Shown here piece after piece: positions 9,689-19,764 of a stretch of DNA of 64,000 nt. Position numbers and translations under genes: made by a program. Position 1 is the first letter of the stretch. Every line of letters starts with the position of its first letter. Location: the NCBI RefSeq assembly GCF_000743945.1, contig NZ_CP009238.1, positions 1,054,001 through 1,118,000 on the forward strand, written 5' to 3'. Under the pieces are notes generated by a model that was not told the DNA's origin, made no database searches, and worked only from the letters and a program-made list of their open reading frames with translations. This DNA is from Basilea psittacipulmonis DSM 24701. GTDB lineage: Bacteria > Pseudomonadota > Gammaproteobacteria > Burkholderiales > Burkholderiaceae_B.

Positions 9689-10147
9689 TTATTTTCCTAT
9701 AGACTTAATCACGTTTTGTGAAACTTGATGATCTTTTACTCTAAAAATAAAACGTTTCTTGTTGTGACTGAGTGTTCCCGCCGCTGAAATAATTTGATCC
9801 TGATACTTTAAGACCCAGCCATACTGACCTTTTAGTTTAGAAATCTTGACAATGGCTTCTAAGGGTAAGTCAAATACGAGGTATTCATTGTTAAATTTAT
9901 CGTGATAAGAACTGACCGCATTAAAATCTTGGGCATTCAAAATAGCAGCACGCGATAAAAACACCTGTTCTTTTTCAGTAATATTTACTTTGTGCTGAGT
10001 GTGGGGGCTGGCTTTTTTAGTGGCTGCAAAAATCTGCACCACTTCTGGCGACACAGGTGTTGTGCTTGTCGTCGTTGGCTTTAAAAACGCACATCCTGTT
10101 AACCACACGATCAAATATAAACTAAAAATTATCCTCAATCTTTTCAT
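9689..10147 (-). CDS. Small lipoprotein of unknown function
   Basis: The ATG at 10147 is preferred over a GTG at 10153 because GGAG lies 5 bases before it. The 152-residue product starts MKRLRIIFSLYLIVWLTGC, a lipoprotein signal peptide with lipobox LTGC (lipidated Cys19). The rest has no motif I recognise; it is mainly beta-like with basic residues. It is the last of three consecutive small lipoprotein genes on this strand (the others start at 10736 and 11355). The residue after the cysteine is Ala, so outer-membrane sorting is expected. The function is unknown. Confidence 0.7.
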   Translation of the reverse strand: MKRLRIIFSLYLIVWLTGCAFLKPTTTSTTPVSPEVVQIFAATKKASPHTQHKVNITEKEQVFLSRAAILNAQDFNAVSSYHDKFNNEYLVFDLPLEAIVKISKLKGQYGWVLKYQDQIISAAGTLSHNKKRFIFRVKDHQVSQNVIKSIGK

Positions 10148-10235
10148 GTCCACTCCGTCTTAACATTTGTCTCATGTAACCCGATTTTCTCGGGATTAGC
10201 GAAAAATAAAATATCGATGATGAGGGAGGACGAGA

Positions 10236-10736
10236 TTACTCTCGCTGACGAATTAAACGAGCGATATTTCTAGCGTACACAAGACTGGGAGTAGGCACTA
10301 ACAAGACTTCGTCCTGCAAAGTGGCTTGATCCAAATTTAATCTGGCAATCGTATCACCATCTACGGTCACCATAAAACTATCGCCTTTTGTTCTCAAACT
10401 TCTAAGCAATTTAGTAAAGTATTTTGCCGAGTTAGGCATGAGACGAACACCTAATGCGGGTTCATCGCGAACCGTTTTTGAAACAAATGCTGTTTTAATA
10501 TCTTCTTTTTTAATGACTGGATTGCGGCTCATATAGTAAGACTGTCCTTGGTATTGGACTTTATGAGCATTAGCAAAAGGCTTAGCACTTGCAGTATGAA
10601 CCGTAAACTTCACGGTTTGGTAAACTGGGGCACGATTAGCAAACGCATCGGTTGTTTTTGTATTTTTCTGAGTCATGCCACAAGCCGTCATCAAAGTAGA
10701 GACAAGCACTAATCCAATTATTTTTTTCATTTTCAT
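10236..10736 (-). CDS. Small lipoprotein with a SecD P1-head-like segment
   Basis: The 166-residue protein begins with a lipoprotein signal peptide; the lipobox is LMTAC with C19. Residues about 95-140 (ALGVRLMPNSAKYFTKLLRSL, then VDGDTIARLNL) resemble the periplasmic P1 head of SecD, where a GxxVxLT..GAxxF pattern is followed by VLDGxVxxAP. This similarity was judged by eye and is only suggestive. No clear Shine-Dalgarno was seen, so the start could be either of the two nearby ATG codons (10736 or 10730). It lies between two other lipoprotein genes. Confidence 0.68.
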   Translation of the reverse strand: MKMKKIIGLVLVSTLMTACGMTQKNTKTTDAFANRAPVYQTVKFTVHTASAKPFANAHKVQYQGQSYYMSRNPVIKKEDIKTAFVSKTVRDEPALGVRLMPNSAKYFTKLLRSLRTKGDSFMVTVDGDTIARLNLDQATLQDEVLLVPTPSLVYARNIARLIRQRE

Positions 10737-10803
10737 GAGTGTCTATTTTATAAACTATCGATTAAAGGGTCATTCTTTCGAATATCAAAGGCGTTATTTT
10801 ATT

Positions 10804-11355
10804 CTATAAATCCTCAAAAAAACCAGCACACGCGTCTTTATCAGTAATATTTATTTGATTCGTACCTGCCACCAGATCGATTTTCTTTGCAAGCAAGCCT
10901 CCGTACTGTGTCACGCCTGAATCCCATTCGTATCGCGACCAATAAAATTCAGCGACAAGATAATAGCGTCCTGGATGGATCTGATCAAACACATAGGCAC
11001 CTTGATCTTGTGTATCGGTTTTTTGAATAAATTGTTGATAACGACTATCGATCTCCCCTTTTAAATAATTACCTTTCTGGCACACTTCACGATACCATTG
11101 CTGACTCATATTAGAATAAGGATTTAACACAACCTTGATTTGTTCGGCGGTAAACAAACGTTGTGCTTTTTTGTCGTCAATCGCCACCTGCCCTTTTAGT
11201 AAGGCATTAGTATGCTGTCTATCGATACGAAGACTAGATGGATCAAAGGCTGTGCGAAGTATGGTCAAACGTTCTTTTGGTGCCGTTTCAATATGCGATG
11301 AAGTGGCACATCCAACTAAACATAAGGCCAAACAATAAGATAATTTTCGTCTCAT
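10804..11355 (-). CDS. Lipoprotein with a carboxypeptidase-regulatory-like beta fold
   Basis: The 183-residue protein has a lipoprotein signal peptide with lipobox LVGC (C16). The segment GAYVFDQIHPGRYYLVAEFYW is typical of carboxypeptidase-regulatory or prealbumin-like beta-sandwich domains. No enzymatic motif is visible and the function is unknown. It is the first of three lipoprotein genes on the reverse strand and is divergent from the cytochrome b gene at 11422, with 66 bp between. Confidence 0.7.
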   Translation of the reverse strand: MRRKLSYCLALCLVGCATSSHIETAPKERLTILRTAFDPSSLRIDRQHTNALLKGQVAIDDKKAQRLFTAEQIKVVLNPYSNMSQQWYREVCQKGNYLKGEIDSRYQQFIQKTDTQDQGAYVFDQIHPGRYYLVAEFYWSRYEWDSGVTQYGGLLAKKIDLVAGTNQINITDKDACAGFFEDL

Positions 11356-11421
11356 AAATCACAATCAGATTCAAGCGAGCCTATTATACAATAATACTAT
11401 TTCTACGTTTTAGGATAAAAA

Positions 11422-12132
11422 ATGAATAAGATTCGTGTTTGGGACTTACCTACCCGCCTTTTTCACTGGTCGCTCGTCATTTGTGTGGTCGGTGCATTTT
11501 GCTGTGTAAAATTTGCCAGTGTTACCCAAGGCTGGATTGCAAACCTAGGTGTTTACTGGCTATCGTACCACGTCTTCTTTGGTTACTGTGCATTGACTTT
11601 AATTCTTTTTAGACTGATTTGGGGCTTGGTAGGCGGTCATTATTCTCGTTTTACAACCTTTATCAAAGGCCCGCGTTATATTACCCGCTACCTAAAAGGA
11701 GAATATCATCCTTTGGGACACAACCCTTTAGGTGCTTTATCCGTCATTGCTTTATTAGGTTTATTCGGCCTACAAGCCGTCAGTGGTTTGTTTGTCAGCG
11801 ATGATATTGCTTATATCAGCAGCGGACCTTTTGCAGGAACAAGCTATAGCAAAGTTTTATCGAGCATTCACAAAAGTACCGAACCTCTTCTTATTTTGTT
11901 AGTCTGTGTGCATGTTTTGGCGATTATCATCTATCGTTTAAAAAATAAAAACCTCGTGATTCCTATGATTACAGGTGATATGCTAAGTGATCGTCATGCA
12001 GCCGTATCACAAGACAGTACCAAAACTCGATTATTTGCATTAATCATCTTCATCGCTTGTATCGTACTTGTTTACTACATCAGCGGAATTAAACTGGGTG
12101 GAACAACAAGCAGTTTTGATGATTTTATGTAA
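11422..12132 (+). CDS. Di-heme cytochrome b561-like membrane protein (Ni/Fe-hydrogenase cytochrome b type)
   Basis: The 236-residue protein starts MNKIRVWDLPTRLFHW, the signature of the prokaryotic cytochrome b561/b_N family, with H15 as a candidate heme ligand. Further candidate ligands are in YHVFFGYC and the later IHKSTEPLLILLVCVHVLA helix. Four main hydrophobic helices plus a C-terminal one are visible. Such proteins pass electrons between quinones and a partner c-type cytochrome or dehydrogenase. No partner gene is adjacent, so the redox partner is unknown. A decayed copy of its last codons follows at 12170-12229. Confidence 0.8.
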   Translation: MNKIRVWDLPTRLFHWSLVICVVGAFCCVKFASVTQGWIANLGVYWLSYHVFFGYCALTLILFRLIWGLVGGHYSRFTTFIKGPRYITRYLKGEYHPLGHNPLGALSVIALLGLFGLQAVSGLFVSDDIAYISSGPFAGTSYSKVLSSIHKSTEPLLILLVCVHVLAIIIYRLKNKNLVIPMITGDMLSDRHAAVSQDSTKTRLFALIIFIACIVLVYYISGIKLGGTTSSFDDFM

Positions 12133-12169
12133 GCGATAAAATACGAGTCACCGTTTAATCTTCTGAATC

Positions 12170-12229
12170 GCTGTTATTTCCTACATCAGCGACATCACAG
12201 TCGGTGGCTCGATGGATGATTTTATGTAG
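12170..12229 (+). pseudogene. Remnant duplicate of the 3' end of the cytochrome b gene
   Basis: In one frame this reads AVISYISDITVGGSMDDFM and stop. The cytochrome b protein ends YYISGIKLGGTTSSFDDFM and stop. Shared DNA includes CTACATCAGCG and GATGATTTTATGTA. It has no start codon or ribosome-binding site and overlaps the last codons of oxyR on the other strand. Confidence 0.6.
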
Positions 12230-13157
12230 TCGGAAAAAAATTCAGTCCCTCGATTTCTACTTTTTTAATCGCTTTGGCCAAAGCATAAACGGCTTCTTTG
12301 CGAATAAAACTTTGGCGACACACTAAAGCAACGGTTCGTTTAGGGAGAAAGCCCTCTTTATTCGGTTTAAGCGAAATATAACTTAGCAATTTACTTTTAT
12401 TTTTATACGTTGCCGAAAGCGGTAAGATCGTATAACCCAAGCCTGTTGCCACCATATGGCGTATCGTTTCCAAAGATGAACCCTCTAAGGTATGTGAGGC
12501 ATCTTGCGCTAATTTAGAATAATGATTATTTTCTGGACAATATTCCAACACCTGATCTCTGAAACAATGCCCTGGCCCTAACATCAACAGCGTTTCATTT
12601 TTCAATTCGTCCATACAGATAACGTCTTGATGGGCCAATGGATGATGAGCAGGTAAGGCCGCCACAAACGCTTCATCGTACAAAGGAATAATTTCTAAAC
12701 TTTTGTCTTCGATGGGTAAAGCCAAAATAGCACAGTCTAATTCACCTGATTTCAAAGCAACCAATAGATCGGCGGTATATCCCTCTGATAAGACCAAAGG
12801 CATCTCAGGAGTCATCTTTTGTTCAATCGGAATGAGATACGGCAGTAAATACGGTGCAATTGTATAGATCGCTGCCAACTTTAAACTCCCCACCAATGGG
12901 TTTTGACCTTGTTTTGCCAAGGCCTTCAGATCATTCACCTCACTCATGATCTTATGGGCTTGTTCGATAATTTTTTTGCCAATATCGGTAACACTTATTT
13001 CAGGGCCTCGTTCAAAAATCACGACCCCTAATTCATCTTCTAATTTTTTAATCGCGATCGATAAAGTGGGTTGGCTAACAAAACAACTATCCGCCGCCTT
13101 TCCAAAATGCCGTTCTTTGGCCACGGCAATAATGTATTTGAGTTCTGTGAGTGTCAT
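12222..13157 (-). CDS. oxyR: Peroxide-sensing LysR-family regulator OxyR
   Basis: The 311-residue protein has an N-terminal LysR helix-turn-helix (TLTELKYIIAVAKERHFGKAAD..VSQPTLS) and a substrate-binding fold. The redox pair is visible as C198 and C207 in GHCFRDQVLEYC, matching C199 and C208 of E. coli OxyR. The disulfide formed by hydrogen peroxide turns on peroxide-defence genes. The gene lies 5 bp after recG on the same strand, the usual arrangement in Burkholderiales, and is probably co-transcribed with it. Confidence 0.93.
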   Translation of the reverse strand: MTLTELKYIIAVAKERHFGKAADSCFVSQPTLSIAIKKLEDELGVVIFERGPEISVTDIGKKIIEQAHKIMSEVNDLKALAKQGQNPLVGSLKLAAIYTIAPYLLPYLIPIEQKMTPEMPLVLSEGYTADLLVALKSGELDCAILALPIEDKSLEIIPLYDEAFVAALPAHHPLAHQDVICMDELKNETLLMLGPGHCFRDQVLEYCPENNHYSKLAQDASHTLEGSSLETIRHMVATGLGYTILPLSATYKNKSKLLSYISLKPNKEGFLPKRTVALVCRQSFIRKEAVYALAKAIKKVEIEGLNFFPTT

Positions 13158-13162
13158 TTTAG

Positions 13163-15214
13163 TTAACTCCTTAAATACTGCGAGGATTGGGCTACCCAGC
13201 GATCCATATGTTCTTTTGCTAAATCAGGATAACGTTGTAACGTCATCGCAATCTCTTTGGCAACCTCGATTAAATCAGCATCTAATGAAAGATTGACAAA
13301 TCGAAGCTCAGGAGCACCCGATTGTCGAATACCTAACATCTCTCCTGGTCCACGGATTTCTAAATCACGACGAGCAATTTCAAAACCGTCATTTGTCTCA
13401 TACATCGCTTTAAGACGTTCTTTGGCCTCATCACTTAACTTATGCCCAAACATCAACACGCAAAGTGATTCTTTGGATCCACGCCCCACACGCCCTCTTA
13501 ACTGATGTAACTGAGCTAAACCAAAGCGTTCTGCATGTTCGATCACCATCACAGAGGCATTAGGAACATCAATACCCACTTCAATAACGGTCGTGGCCAC
13601 CAAAATATCAACTTCTTGTTGACTGAATGCTCGCATGATTTCTTTTTTCTCGTCCGCTTTCAAACGCCCGTGAATCAAAGCAATTCGTACATTGGGCAAG
13701 CTATGTTGTAACTGTTCATAAGTTTCTTGAGCCGCTTGTAATTGCAATTTTTCACTTTCTTCAACCAAAGGACAAACCCAATAAATCTGCGATCCTTTTT
13801 GCACCTCGTATTCAATATTTTGGATAAGCTCCATGCGTTTTTGATCCGAGACAAGCTTTGTTTTTACAGGGGTTCTGCCAGGTGGTAGTTCATCGATAAC
13901 CGAAATCGTCATATCTGACAAATAAGTCATCGCCAAAGAACGCGGAATGGGCGTTGCACTCATGCTTAATTGGTGCGGATACAGCTGAACGCCTTGCCGA
14001 TCCTGTCCACCTTTTTCTAACAAGGTTAAACGCTGGCCCACACCAAAACGATGTTGCTCATCACTGATGACCAAAGCTAAATTTTTAAACATCACTTGAT
14101 CTTGAATGATGGCTTGTGTGCCAACCACTATCTGAAAAACACCGTCTTTCAAACCCGTTAGAATTTGTTTTTTTTCTGAAGCTTTTTGGCTTCCTGATAA
14201 CCAAACAACAGGGATACCTAAAGGTTCAAACCACGCTTTAAACTTGTCATAATGCTGATTTGCTAAAATTTCAGTCGGTGCCATAATGGCCACCTGATAC
14301 TGATTTTCAATCACTTGGCAAGCTAATAAGGCCGCGACAATGGTTTTACCTGCACCCACATCACCTTGTAACAGACGATGCATAGGATAAGGACTTTGCA
14401 TATCTTGGCTAATTTCTGCTAAAACACGTTCTTGGGCATTCGTAAGTTTAAAGCCAATGGTATTTAATAGTTTTTGGGCCAATACACCAGTATTTTTAAT
14501 CTGGTAAGATTGAAACTGTAATCGACTTTGCCTAGCTTGGTCCAAAGCAAGCTGTTGAGCCACTAATTCATCAATTTTTACGCGTTTCCAAGGCTGATTA
14601 ACACGTGGCATAAATCCTTGGAGATCCGTGCCTTGTGTGGGTAAATGTATCGATCGAATCGCTTCTTGGATACCCATCAAATTCCAACGTTTTAATATCT
14701 CTTGAGGAAAAGTTTCCTTTAGCGTCACTTGATCGACATAAGATAAAATCGTTTCTCTTAATTTTTCTTGTGGAACACCTTTAATGGTGGAATATATCGG
14801 CGTTAAGGTCTTGGATAAGGGTTCACCGTATTTTTTAATAGTAGGATGCAACATCTGAAGATTCCATCCATTTTCCCTTACCTCGCCAATGACCCTGATA
14901 CGTGTTTGTGCCTCTAAAAACTTTACCTGATTAGGATAAAAATGAAACCACGTTAATATAAGCCGATCACCTGCATCATCCGTGAAATAAGCTTGTAATC
15001 GTTTTTGACCAGGGCGAATTTGATGTATTTGTATATCGCTGATAGTTCCATCAATCACCGCCAACTGCCCCACTTTCACTTGAGCAATCGGGGTCAAATG
15101 CGTGTGATCTTCATAACGAAAAGGCAGATGCAATAAAAAATCTATCGGCCTATTCAAGCCCATTGAGGCAAGTTTTGATGCCCATCCTGAGCTTGTTTTT
15201 TTAGAGGCTACCAT
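13163..15214 (-). CDS. recG: ATP-dependent DNA helicase RecG
   Basis: The 683-residue protein has an N-terminal wedge/OB domain (around residues 45-115), Walker A GDVGAGKT at 284-291, a DEQH box followed by RFGVGQR, the SATPIPRSLA motif III and the C-terminal QLRGRVGRG motif VI. RecG reverses stalled replication forks and branch-migrates Holliday junctions. Its length is close to that of E. coli RecG (693). It begins 5 bp after the ridA stop codon and ends 5 bp before oxyR, so ridA-recG-oxyR probably form one transcription unit. Confidence 0.96.
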   Translation of the reverse strand: MVASKKTSSGWASKLASMGLNRPIDFLLHLPFRYEDHTHLTPIAQVKVGQLAVIDGTISDIQIHQIRPGQKRLQAYFTDDAGDRLILTWFHFYPNQVKFLEAQTRIRVIGEVRENGWNLQMLHPTIKKYGEPLSKTLTPIYSTIKGVPQEKLRETILSYVDQVTLKETFPQEILKRWNLMGIQEAIRSIHLPTQGTDLQGFMPRVNQPWKRVKIDELVAQQLALDQARQSRLQFQSYQIKNTGVLAQKLLNTIGFKLTNAQERVLAEISQDMQSPYPMHRLLQGDVGAGKTIVAALLACQVIENQYQVAIMAPTEILANQHYDKFKAWFEPLGIPVVWLSGSQKASEKKQILTGLKDGVFQIVVGTQAIIQDQVMFKNLALVISDEQHRFGVGQRLTLLEKGGQDRQGVQLYPHQLSMSATPIPRSLAMTYLSDMTISVIDELPPGRTPVKTKLVSDQKRMELIQNIEYEVQKGSQIYWVCPLVEESEKLQLQAAQETYEQLQHSLPNVRIALIHGRLKADEKKEIMRAFSQQEVDILVATTVIEVGIDVPNASVMVIEHAERFGLAQLHQLRGRVGRGSKESLCVLMFGHKLSDEAKERLKAMYETNDGFEIARRDLEIRGPGEMLGIRQSGAPELRFVNLSLDADLIEVAKEIAMTLQRYPDLAKEHMDRWVAQSSQYLRS

Positions 15215-15219
15215 ACGGT

Positions 15220-15603
15220 TTAAACAACAATAATCGCTTCTACCTCAAACTGTGCATTTTTAGGTAACGCACTAGCCTGAACACAAGAACGAGCGGGATA
15301 AGGAGCAGGAATCAAGTCAGACATGATTTGATTAACGGTTGCAAAATTTTTCAAATCCGTTAAAAAAAGCGTCAACTTAACGATATGTTCAAAACGACCA
15401 CCTGCCGCTTCAATCACCGCTTTCATATTTGAAAAAGCTTGTTTCACTTGGTCCTCAAAAACTTCTGAGACCAATTCGCCTGTTTCAGGATTTAAGCCAA
15501 TTTGACCAGAAAGATATATCGTTTTACCTGCAGGTGCCACCACGGCTTGCGAATAAGGACCTAAGGCAGCAGGAGCTTGAGACGTTGCAATTATTTCTTT
15601 CAT
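15220..15603 (-). CDS. ridA: 2-iminobutanoate/2-iminopropanoate deaminase RidA (YjgF/YER057c/UK114 family)
   Basis: The second of two adjacent ATG codons (15606 and 15603) is taken as the start because AAGG lies 6 bases upstream of it. The product MKEIIATSQAPAALGPYSQ is then 127 residues, as in most RidA proteins. Family hallmarks are GPYSQAVV, LSGQIGLNPETGEL, and the C-terminal RSCVQASALPKNAQFEVEAIIVV with the substrate-binding arginine. RidA hydrolyses reactive enamine/imine intermediates formed by PLP enzymes such as threonine dehydratase. Confidence 0.93.
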   Translation of the reverse strand: MKEIIATSQAPAALGPYSQAVVAPAGKTIYLSGQIGLNPETGELVSEVFEDQVKQAFSNMKAVIEAAGGRFEHIVKLTLFLTDLKNFATVNQIMSDLIPAPYPARSCVQASALPKNAQFEVEAIIVV

Positions 15604-15705
15604 CATTAACCTTTTCTTCAACTATAAACTCTTCATATCATAGCACACGAACGAGATACGATTCTTGCTTCACATGCTGATAACACGGTGCATATTTTGA
15701 TCTTA

Positions 15706-17154
15706 TCAATCCTTTATCTCTAATTCTTTTAATTTACGACTCACTGTATTTCTCCCCATTCCTAATCGTTGAGCAATATTAATTTTCTTACCTTGGCAAA
15801 CTTCAATGGCCGTATTTAATACTGTTTTCTCAAAGTCCATTGTGAGTGCTGCCATCACATTCTCACGCCCTAACTGCAACTGTTCTCGCACTGTTTCAGC
15901 CAATAACGTTTGCCATGTTTGACCTTGCAACGATAAGGTATTATCAATCGTGGGCAGCTGTGATGCGGATACATCTTTTTCCGTTAATTTCGACTCAACC
16001 GCCTTATGTTCTTGATGTGCTAACACCTCTTGTGGCAAGTCTGATACCTGAATAACCGAGCCTGAAGACAATACCATCATGGATTGACAAAAATTCTCTA
16101 ACTGACGTACATTGCCTGGAAACGAAAAAGCCATCAAAGCGTTCATCGCATCTGCTGATACCTGTTTAATCGGCACCTCCAAAAACATAGCCGCTTGTTG
16201 AATAAAATAGTTGACCAACTGGGGAATATCTTCTTTTCGCTCTCTTAAAGGCGGCACTCTTAATCGAATCACATTCAAACGATGAAACAAATCTTCACGA
16301 AATAAGCCCTGTTTGACTCTGTCTTCAAGTGGTTGATGAGTGGCGGCAATAATTCTTACATCGACTTTAATCGGTTGTGTACCGCCGACCCGATAAAAAC
16401 TCCCCTCTGACAATACTCTTAACAATCTCGTTTGTAGTTCTAGAGGCATATCGCCAATTTCATCTAAAAATAAAGTACCGCCATTAGCCTCTTCAAATCG
16501 ACCTTTTCGGGTGACATTTGCTCCCGTAAACGATCCTTTTTCATGACCAAACAACTCAGCTTCCAACAAATCTCTGGGAATAGCCGCCGCATTTAAGGCA
16601 ATAAACGCTTGTTTATTTCTCAAACTATGTTCATGTACAGACTTAGCGATTAACTCTTTGCCCGATCCTGATTCTCCTGTAATCAGCACCGTTGCTTTAG
16701 ATGGAGCCAGTCGTCCAATCGCTCTAAATATTTCCGCCATGGCTTTAGCGTGCGATTTAAATACATGCGAGGGTTCTACATTCGTTTCTGGCTTAATCGT
16801 TTCGCACGCACGTTTCACTAAGCCAATCATTTCCTGCACATCAAAGGGTTTTGATAAATAATCAAAGGCCCCGTCATGAAAGGCGTTAACCGTACTATCT
16901 AAATCATTAAATGCTGTCGTCACGATGACAGGCAACTGCGGATATTGCTGTTTAACCTTTTTCAACAACTCCAATCCTGATATATCTGGCATGCGAATAT
17001 CCGTGATTAAAACATCGGGGGCATGCTGTTTTAACGCCTCAAACAAATCTGACGACGCACTAAATGTTCGTGCCACAAACTGCTCTCTTTGTAATGATTT
17101 CTCTAATACCCATCTTATGGCAGGATCATCATCAATTACCCACACTTCTCTCAT
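15706..17154 (-). CDS. ntrC: Nitrogen regulation response regulator NtrC (sigma-54 activator)
   Basis: The 482-residue protein has a receiver domain with phospho-acceptor D52, an AAA+ domain with Walker A GESGSGKE at 160-167 and the sigma-54 contact loop GSFTGA at 207-212, and a Fis-type helix-turn-helix at the end ([19 protein letters not shown]). Phosphorylated NtrC activates sigma-54 promoters under nitrogen limitation. It overlaps ntrB by 4 bp. The likely target is the glnA promoter found upstream at 19765-19779, with candidate binding sites at 19878-19945. Confidence 0.95.
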   Translation of the reverse strand: MREVWVIDDDPAIRWVLEKSLQREQFVARTFSASSDLFEALKQHAPDVLITDIRMPDISGLELLKKVKQQYPQLPVIVTTAFNDLDSTVNAFHDGAFDYLSKPFDVQEMIGLVKRACETIKPETNVEPSHVFKSHAKAMAEIFRAIGRLAPSKATVLITGESGSGKELIAKSVHEHSLRNKQAFIALNAAAIPRDLLEAELFGHEKGSFTGANVTRKGRFEEANGGTLFLDEIGDMPLELQTRLLRVLSEGSFYRVGGTQPIKVDVRIIAATHQPLEDRVKQGLFREDLFHRLNVIRLRVPPLRERKEDIPQLVNYFIQQAAMFLEVPIKQVSADAMNALMAFSFPGNVRQLENFCQSMMVLSSGSVIQVSDLPQEVLAHQEHKAVESKLTEKDVSASQLPTIDNTLSLQGQTWQTLLAETVREQLQLGRENVMAALTMDFEKTVLNTAIEVCQGKKINIAQRLGMGRNTVSRKLKELEIKD

Positions 17155-18245
17155 TTGTTGACCTCCAATGGAAGAAAAATCCTAAATTCTGTTTTCAAAG
17201 CATTAGAATCAAAATCAATAAATCCGCCATGTAGATGCATCAGTTCTTGAGCCAAACTCAAGCCCAAACCTGTTCCCGTTGGCTTGGTTGTCACCAGTGG
17301 ATGAAACAACTTGTCTTTAACACTCGCACTAACTCCCACGCCATTATCAATAACGGAAATGCACATCATTTTTCCAGACGATTGCCCTGGCATGATTTCT
17401 GACACATTCACTCGCGTTTTAATCAAAATCTCAGGCTGATAATCGCTTTTTTCTTGGCGTTTTTGCATACAAGATTGAGCAGCATTTTGAACCAGATTCA
17501 AGACCACTTGCACAAATTTATCAAAATCAGCCTGCACCAAAGGAATGGAGGCATCATAATCTTTTAACAAACGTATCTCATCGCGATATTGAGCATGAAT
17601 CAAGCTTATGACTCTTTCGCACACTTCATGAATATTCAGTTTAATTTTGTTTAAAGGATGTTGAAAGGATCGACCTAATTGGTCCACCAAAGACTGCAGT
17701 CTGTCCACCTCTTGCGTAATGACCTGTGTATATTCGACATAATCACTATTTTCCAGCTCTAAGGCTAATAATTGGGCCGCTCCTTTTATACCTCCTAAAG
17801 GGTTTTTAATCTCATGGGCTAAATTTCTCAACACTTCTTGATAAATCGTGACTTGTTGTGAAGATTGCTGATGATTCGTTTCAAACGCTGCAAGGTTTCG
17901 AATCTCGACCATATAGGAAAAATCAGCTTGTTCGAGTTTTTGAATCGTACACACAACTGGGATATGAAACGACAATACGTCTTGAAATATCGAGGCATAG
18001 AACGTCACCATGCACTCTTGCGGATGTTGCAAGCGTGCCCAAGCCAATTGATAACTATCTGTTGACTCGCGATCCTGCAAAATAAACGCATCTAGCCGAT
18101 GTCCATATAGATATTTTTTAGAACGCATGAAGATATTTTCTGCCGCATTATTGGCATAAACAATTTCTCCTTGTTCATCTAGACACAATACAGCTGTCAT
18201 CAGAGAATTGGTTAAATCATCTTGCATCGCTTTTTCATTCACCAT
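17151..18245 (-). CDS. ntrB: Nitrogen regulation sensor histidine kinase NtrB
   Basis: The 364-residue protein has a PAS domain (about residues 8-120), a dimerisation/phospho-acceptor domain with H144 in NLAHEIKNPLGG, and a C-terminal HATPase domain (VLNLVQNAAQS, DNGVGV, GTGLGLSLAQELMHLHGG). NtrB phosphorylates or dephosphorylates NtrC under control of PII. No transmembrane segments are seen, as expected. The start codon lies directly after the T-run of the glnA terminator and has no obvious Shine-Dalgarno; an ATG six codons further in (18227) is an alternative. Confidence 0.93.
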   Translation of the reverse strand: MVNEKAMQDDLTNSLMTAVLCLDEQGEIVYANNAAENIFMRSKKYLYGHRLDAFILQDRESTDSYQLAWARLQHPQECMVTFYASIFQDVLSFHIPVVCTIQKLEQADFSYMVEIRNLAAFETNHQQSSQQVTIYQEVLRNLAHEIKNPLGGIKGAAQLLALELENSDYVEYTQVITQEVDRLQSLVDQLGRSFQHPLNKIKLNIHEVCERVISLIHAQYRDEIRLLKDYDASIPLVQADFDKFVQVVLNLVQNAAQSCMQKRQEKSDYQPEILIKTRVNVSEIMPGQSSGKMMCISVIDNGVGVSASVKDKLFHPLVTTKPTGTGLGLSLAQELMHLHGGFIDFDSNALKTEFRIFLPLEVNK

Positions 18246-18249
18246 GGTT

Positions 18250-18282
18250 TAAAAAAAAGTGCTGGAAATTGGCTCCAGCACT
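18250..18282 (-). terminator. Terminator between glnA and ntrB
   Basis: AGTGCTGGA and TCCAGCACT form a perfect 9-bp stem followed on the reverse strand by about eight T. It separates the highly expressed glnA from ntrBC, which then depend on read-through or their own promoter. Confidence 0.88.
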
Positions 18283-18309
18283 CAAATTTTCGACATGAAT
18301 CCACTTTTA

Positions 18310-19725
18310 TTATAGAGAGTAATACATATCAAACTCTACAGGGTGTGGGGTCATACGTAAACGATTGACTTCTGCCATTTTCAATTCGATATACGCATCA
18401 ATCATATCATTACTAAACACACCGCCACGAGTTAAGAACTCACGATCTTTGTCCAAAGCCTCTAATGCTTGTTCTAAAGACTCTGCCACCGTTGGAATTT
18501 TCTTATCTTCTTCTGGAGGTAAGTCATACAAGTTTTTATCCGCTGGATCCCCTGGATGGATTTTATTTTGGACCCCATCTAAACCAGCCATCATCAAGGC
18601 AGCAAAGGCTAAGTAAGGGTTTGCCATAGGATCAGGGAAACGGCATTCGATACGACGTGCTTTAGGATTAGCCACGTAAGGAATACGAATCGAAGCTGAA
18701 CGGTTACGTGCAGAATAAGCCAATTTCACAGGGGCTTCAAAACCTGGAACCAAACGTTTATAAGAGTTAGTCGTTGGGTTAGTAATCGCATTTAAGGCAC
18801 GAGCATGCTTGATAATACCGCCAATGTAATACAAGGCAAATTCAGACAATCCTGCATAACCATTACCTGCGAATAAGTTTTGACCATCTTTCCAGATAGA
18901 TTGGTGAACATGCATGCCTGAACCATTATCACCACAGATTGGTTTTGGCATAAACGTTGCAGTTTGACCATAAGCATCCGCCACGTTCAATACAGTGTAT
19001 TTTAAGATCTGGTTCCAATCTGCACGCTCAACCAAGGTGCTAAAACGTGTACCAATCTCTAACTGACCTGGAGAAGCAACTTCATGGTGATGAATTTCAA
19101 CAGGCACACCTTGCTCTTCCAAAATCAAGCACATCTCTGAACGCAAGTCGCTAAAAGAATCTACAGGGCTAACAGGTACATATCCGCCTTTGTGAGCTGG
19201 ACGATGTCCTTTATTTCCCTCAGGATAGTCTTCGCCACTTGCCCATGGTGCTTCTTTAGCTGTAATTTTCACAAAGTTGCCTGATTTATTATCTTCCCAA
19301 CGAATACCGTCAAAAACAAAAAACTCTGGTTCTGGGCCAAAATACGCTGTATCACCGATTCCTGATGATTTTAAATACGCTTCAGCACGCTTAGCGATAG
19401 AGCGAGGATCACGGTCATACCCTTTCAAATCAGAAGGCTCAATGACATCACACGTTAAAATCAAAGTCGCTTGTTCACGGAAAGGATCCATGCGAGCTGT
19501 GTTGGCATCAGGAATCAACAACATATCAGACGCTTCAATCCCTTTCCAACCCGCAATCGATGAACCATCAAATGGCTGGCCTGATTCAAATTTATCTTCA
19601 TCAAATTGGTGTACGGGTAACGTCATATGATGTTCTTTACCCATCGTATCAGTAAAACGCAAATCCACGAAAGCGACTTCATTTTCACTGATAAAACTCA
19701 TTACATCTGCTGGTTTTTTTGCCAT
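18310..19725 (-). CDS. glnA: Type I glutamine synthetase GlnA
   Basis: The ATG at 19725 has GGAG 9 bases upstream and gives a 471-residue protein starting [12 protein letters not shown]; a longer form from 19764 lacks such support and would overlap the sigma-54 promoter. The family segments [33 protein letters not shown] and [11 protein letters not shown] are present. The adenylylation tyrosine is in NLYDLPPEE, as in the E. coli GSI-beta enzyme. It makes glutamine from glutamate, ammonia and ATP. It is followed by a terminator and then ntrBC, and its own sigma-54 promoter indicates NtrC control. Confidence 0.96.
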   Translation of the reverse strand: MAKKPADVMSFISENEVAFVDLRFTDTMGKEHHMTLPVHQFDEDKFESGQPFDGSSIAGWKGIEASDMLLIPDANTARMDPFREQATLILTCDVIEPSDLKGYDRDPRSIAKRAEAYLKSSGIGDTAYFGPEPEFFVFDGIRWEDNKSGNFVKITAKEAPWASGEDYPEGNKGHRPAHKGGYVPVSPVDSFSDLRSEMCLILEEQGVPVEIHHHEVASPGQLEIGTRFSTLVERADWNQILKYTVLNVADAYGQTATFMPKPICGDNGSGMHVHQSIWKDGQNLFAGNGYAGLSEFALYYIGGIIKHARALNAITNPTTNSYKRLVPGFEAPVKLAYSARNRSASIRIPYVANPKARRIECRFPDPMANPYLAFAALMMAGLDGVQNKIHPGDPADKNLYDLPPEEDKKIPTVAESLEQALEALDKDREFLTRGGVFSNDMIDAYIELKMAEVNRLRMTPHPVEFDMYYSL

Positions 19726-19764
19726 TTCTTTCTCCAATAAAAGACATTCGTTACTATTATACAA

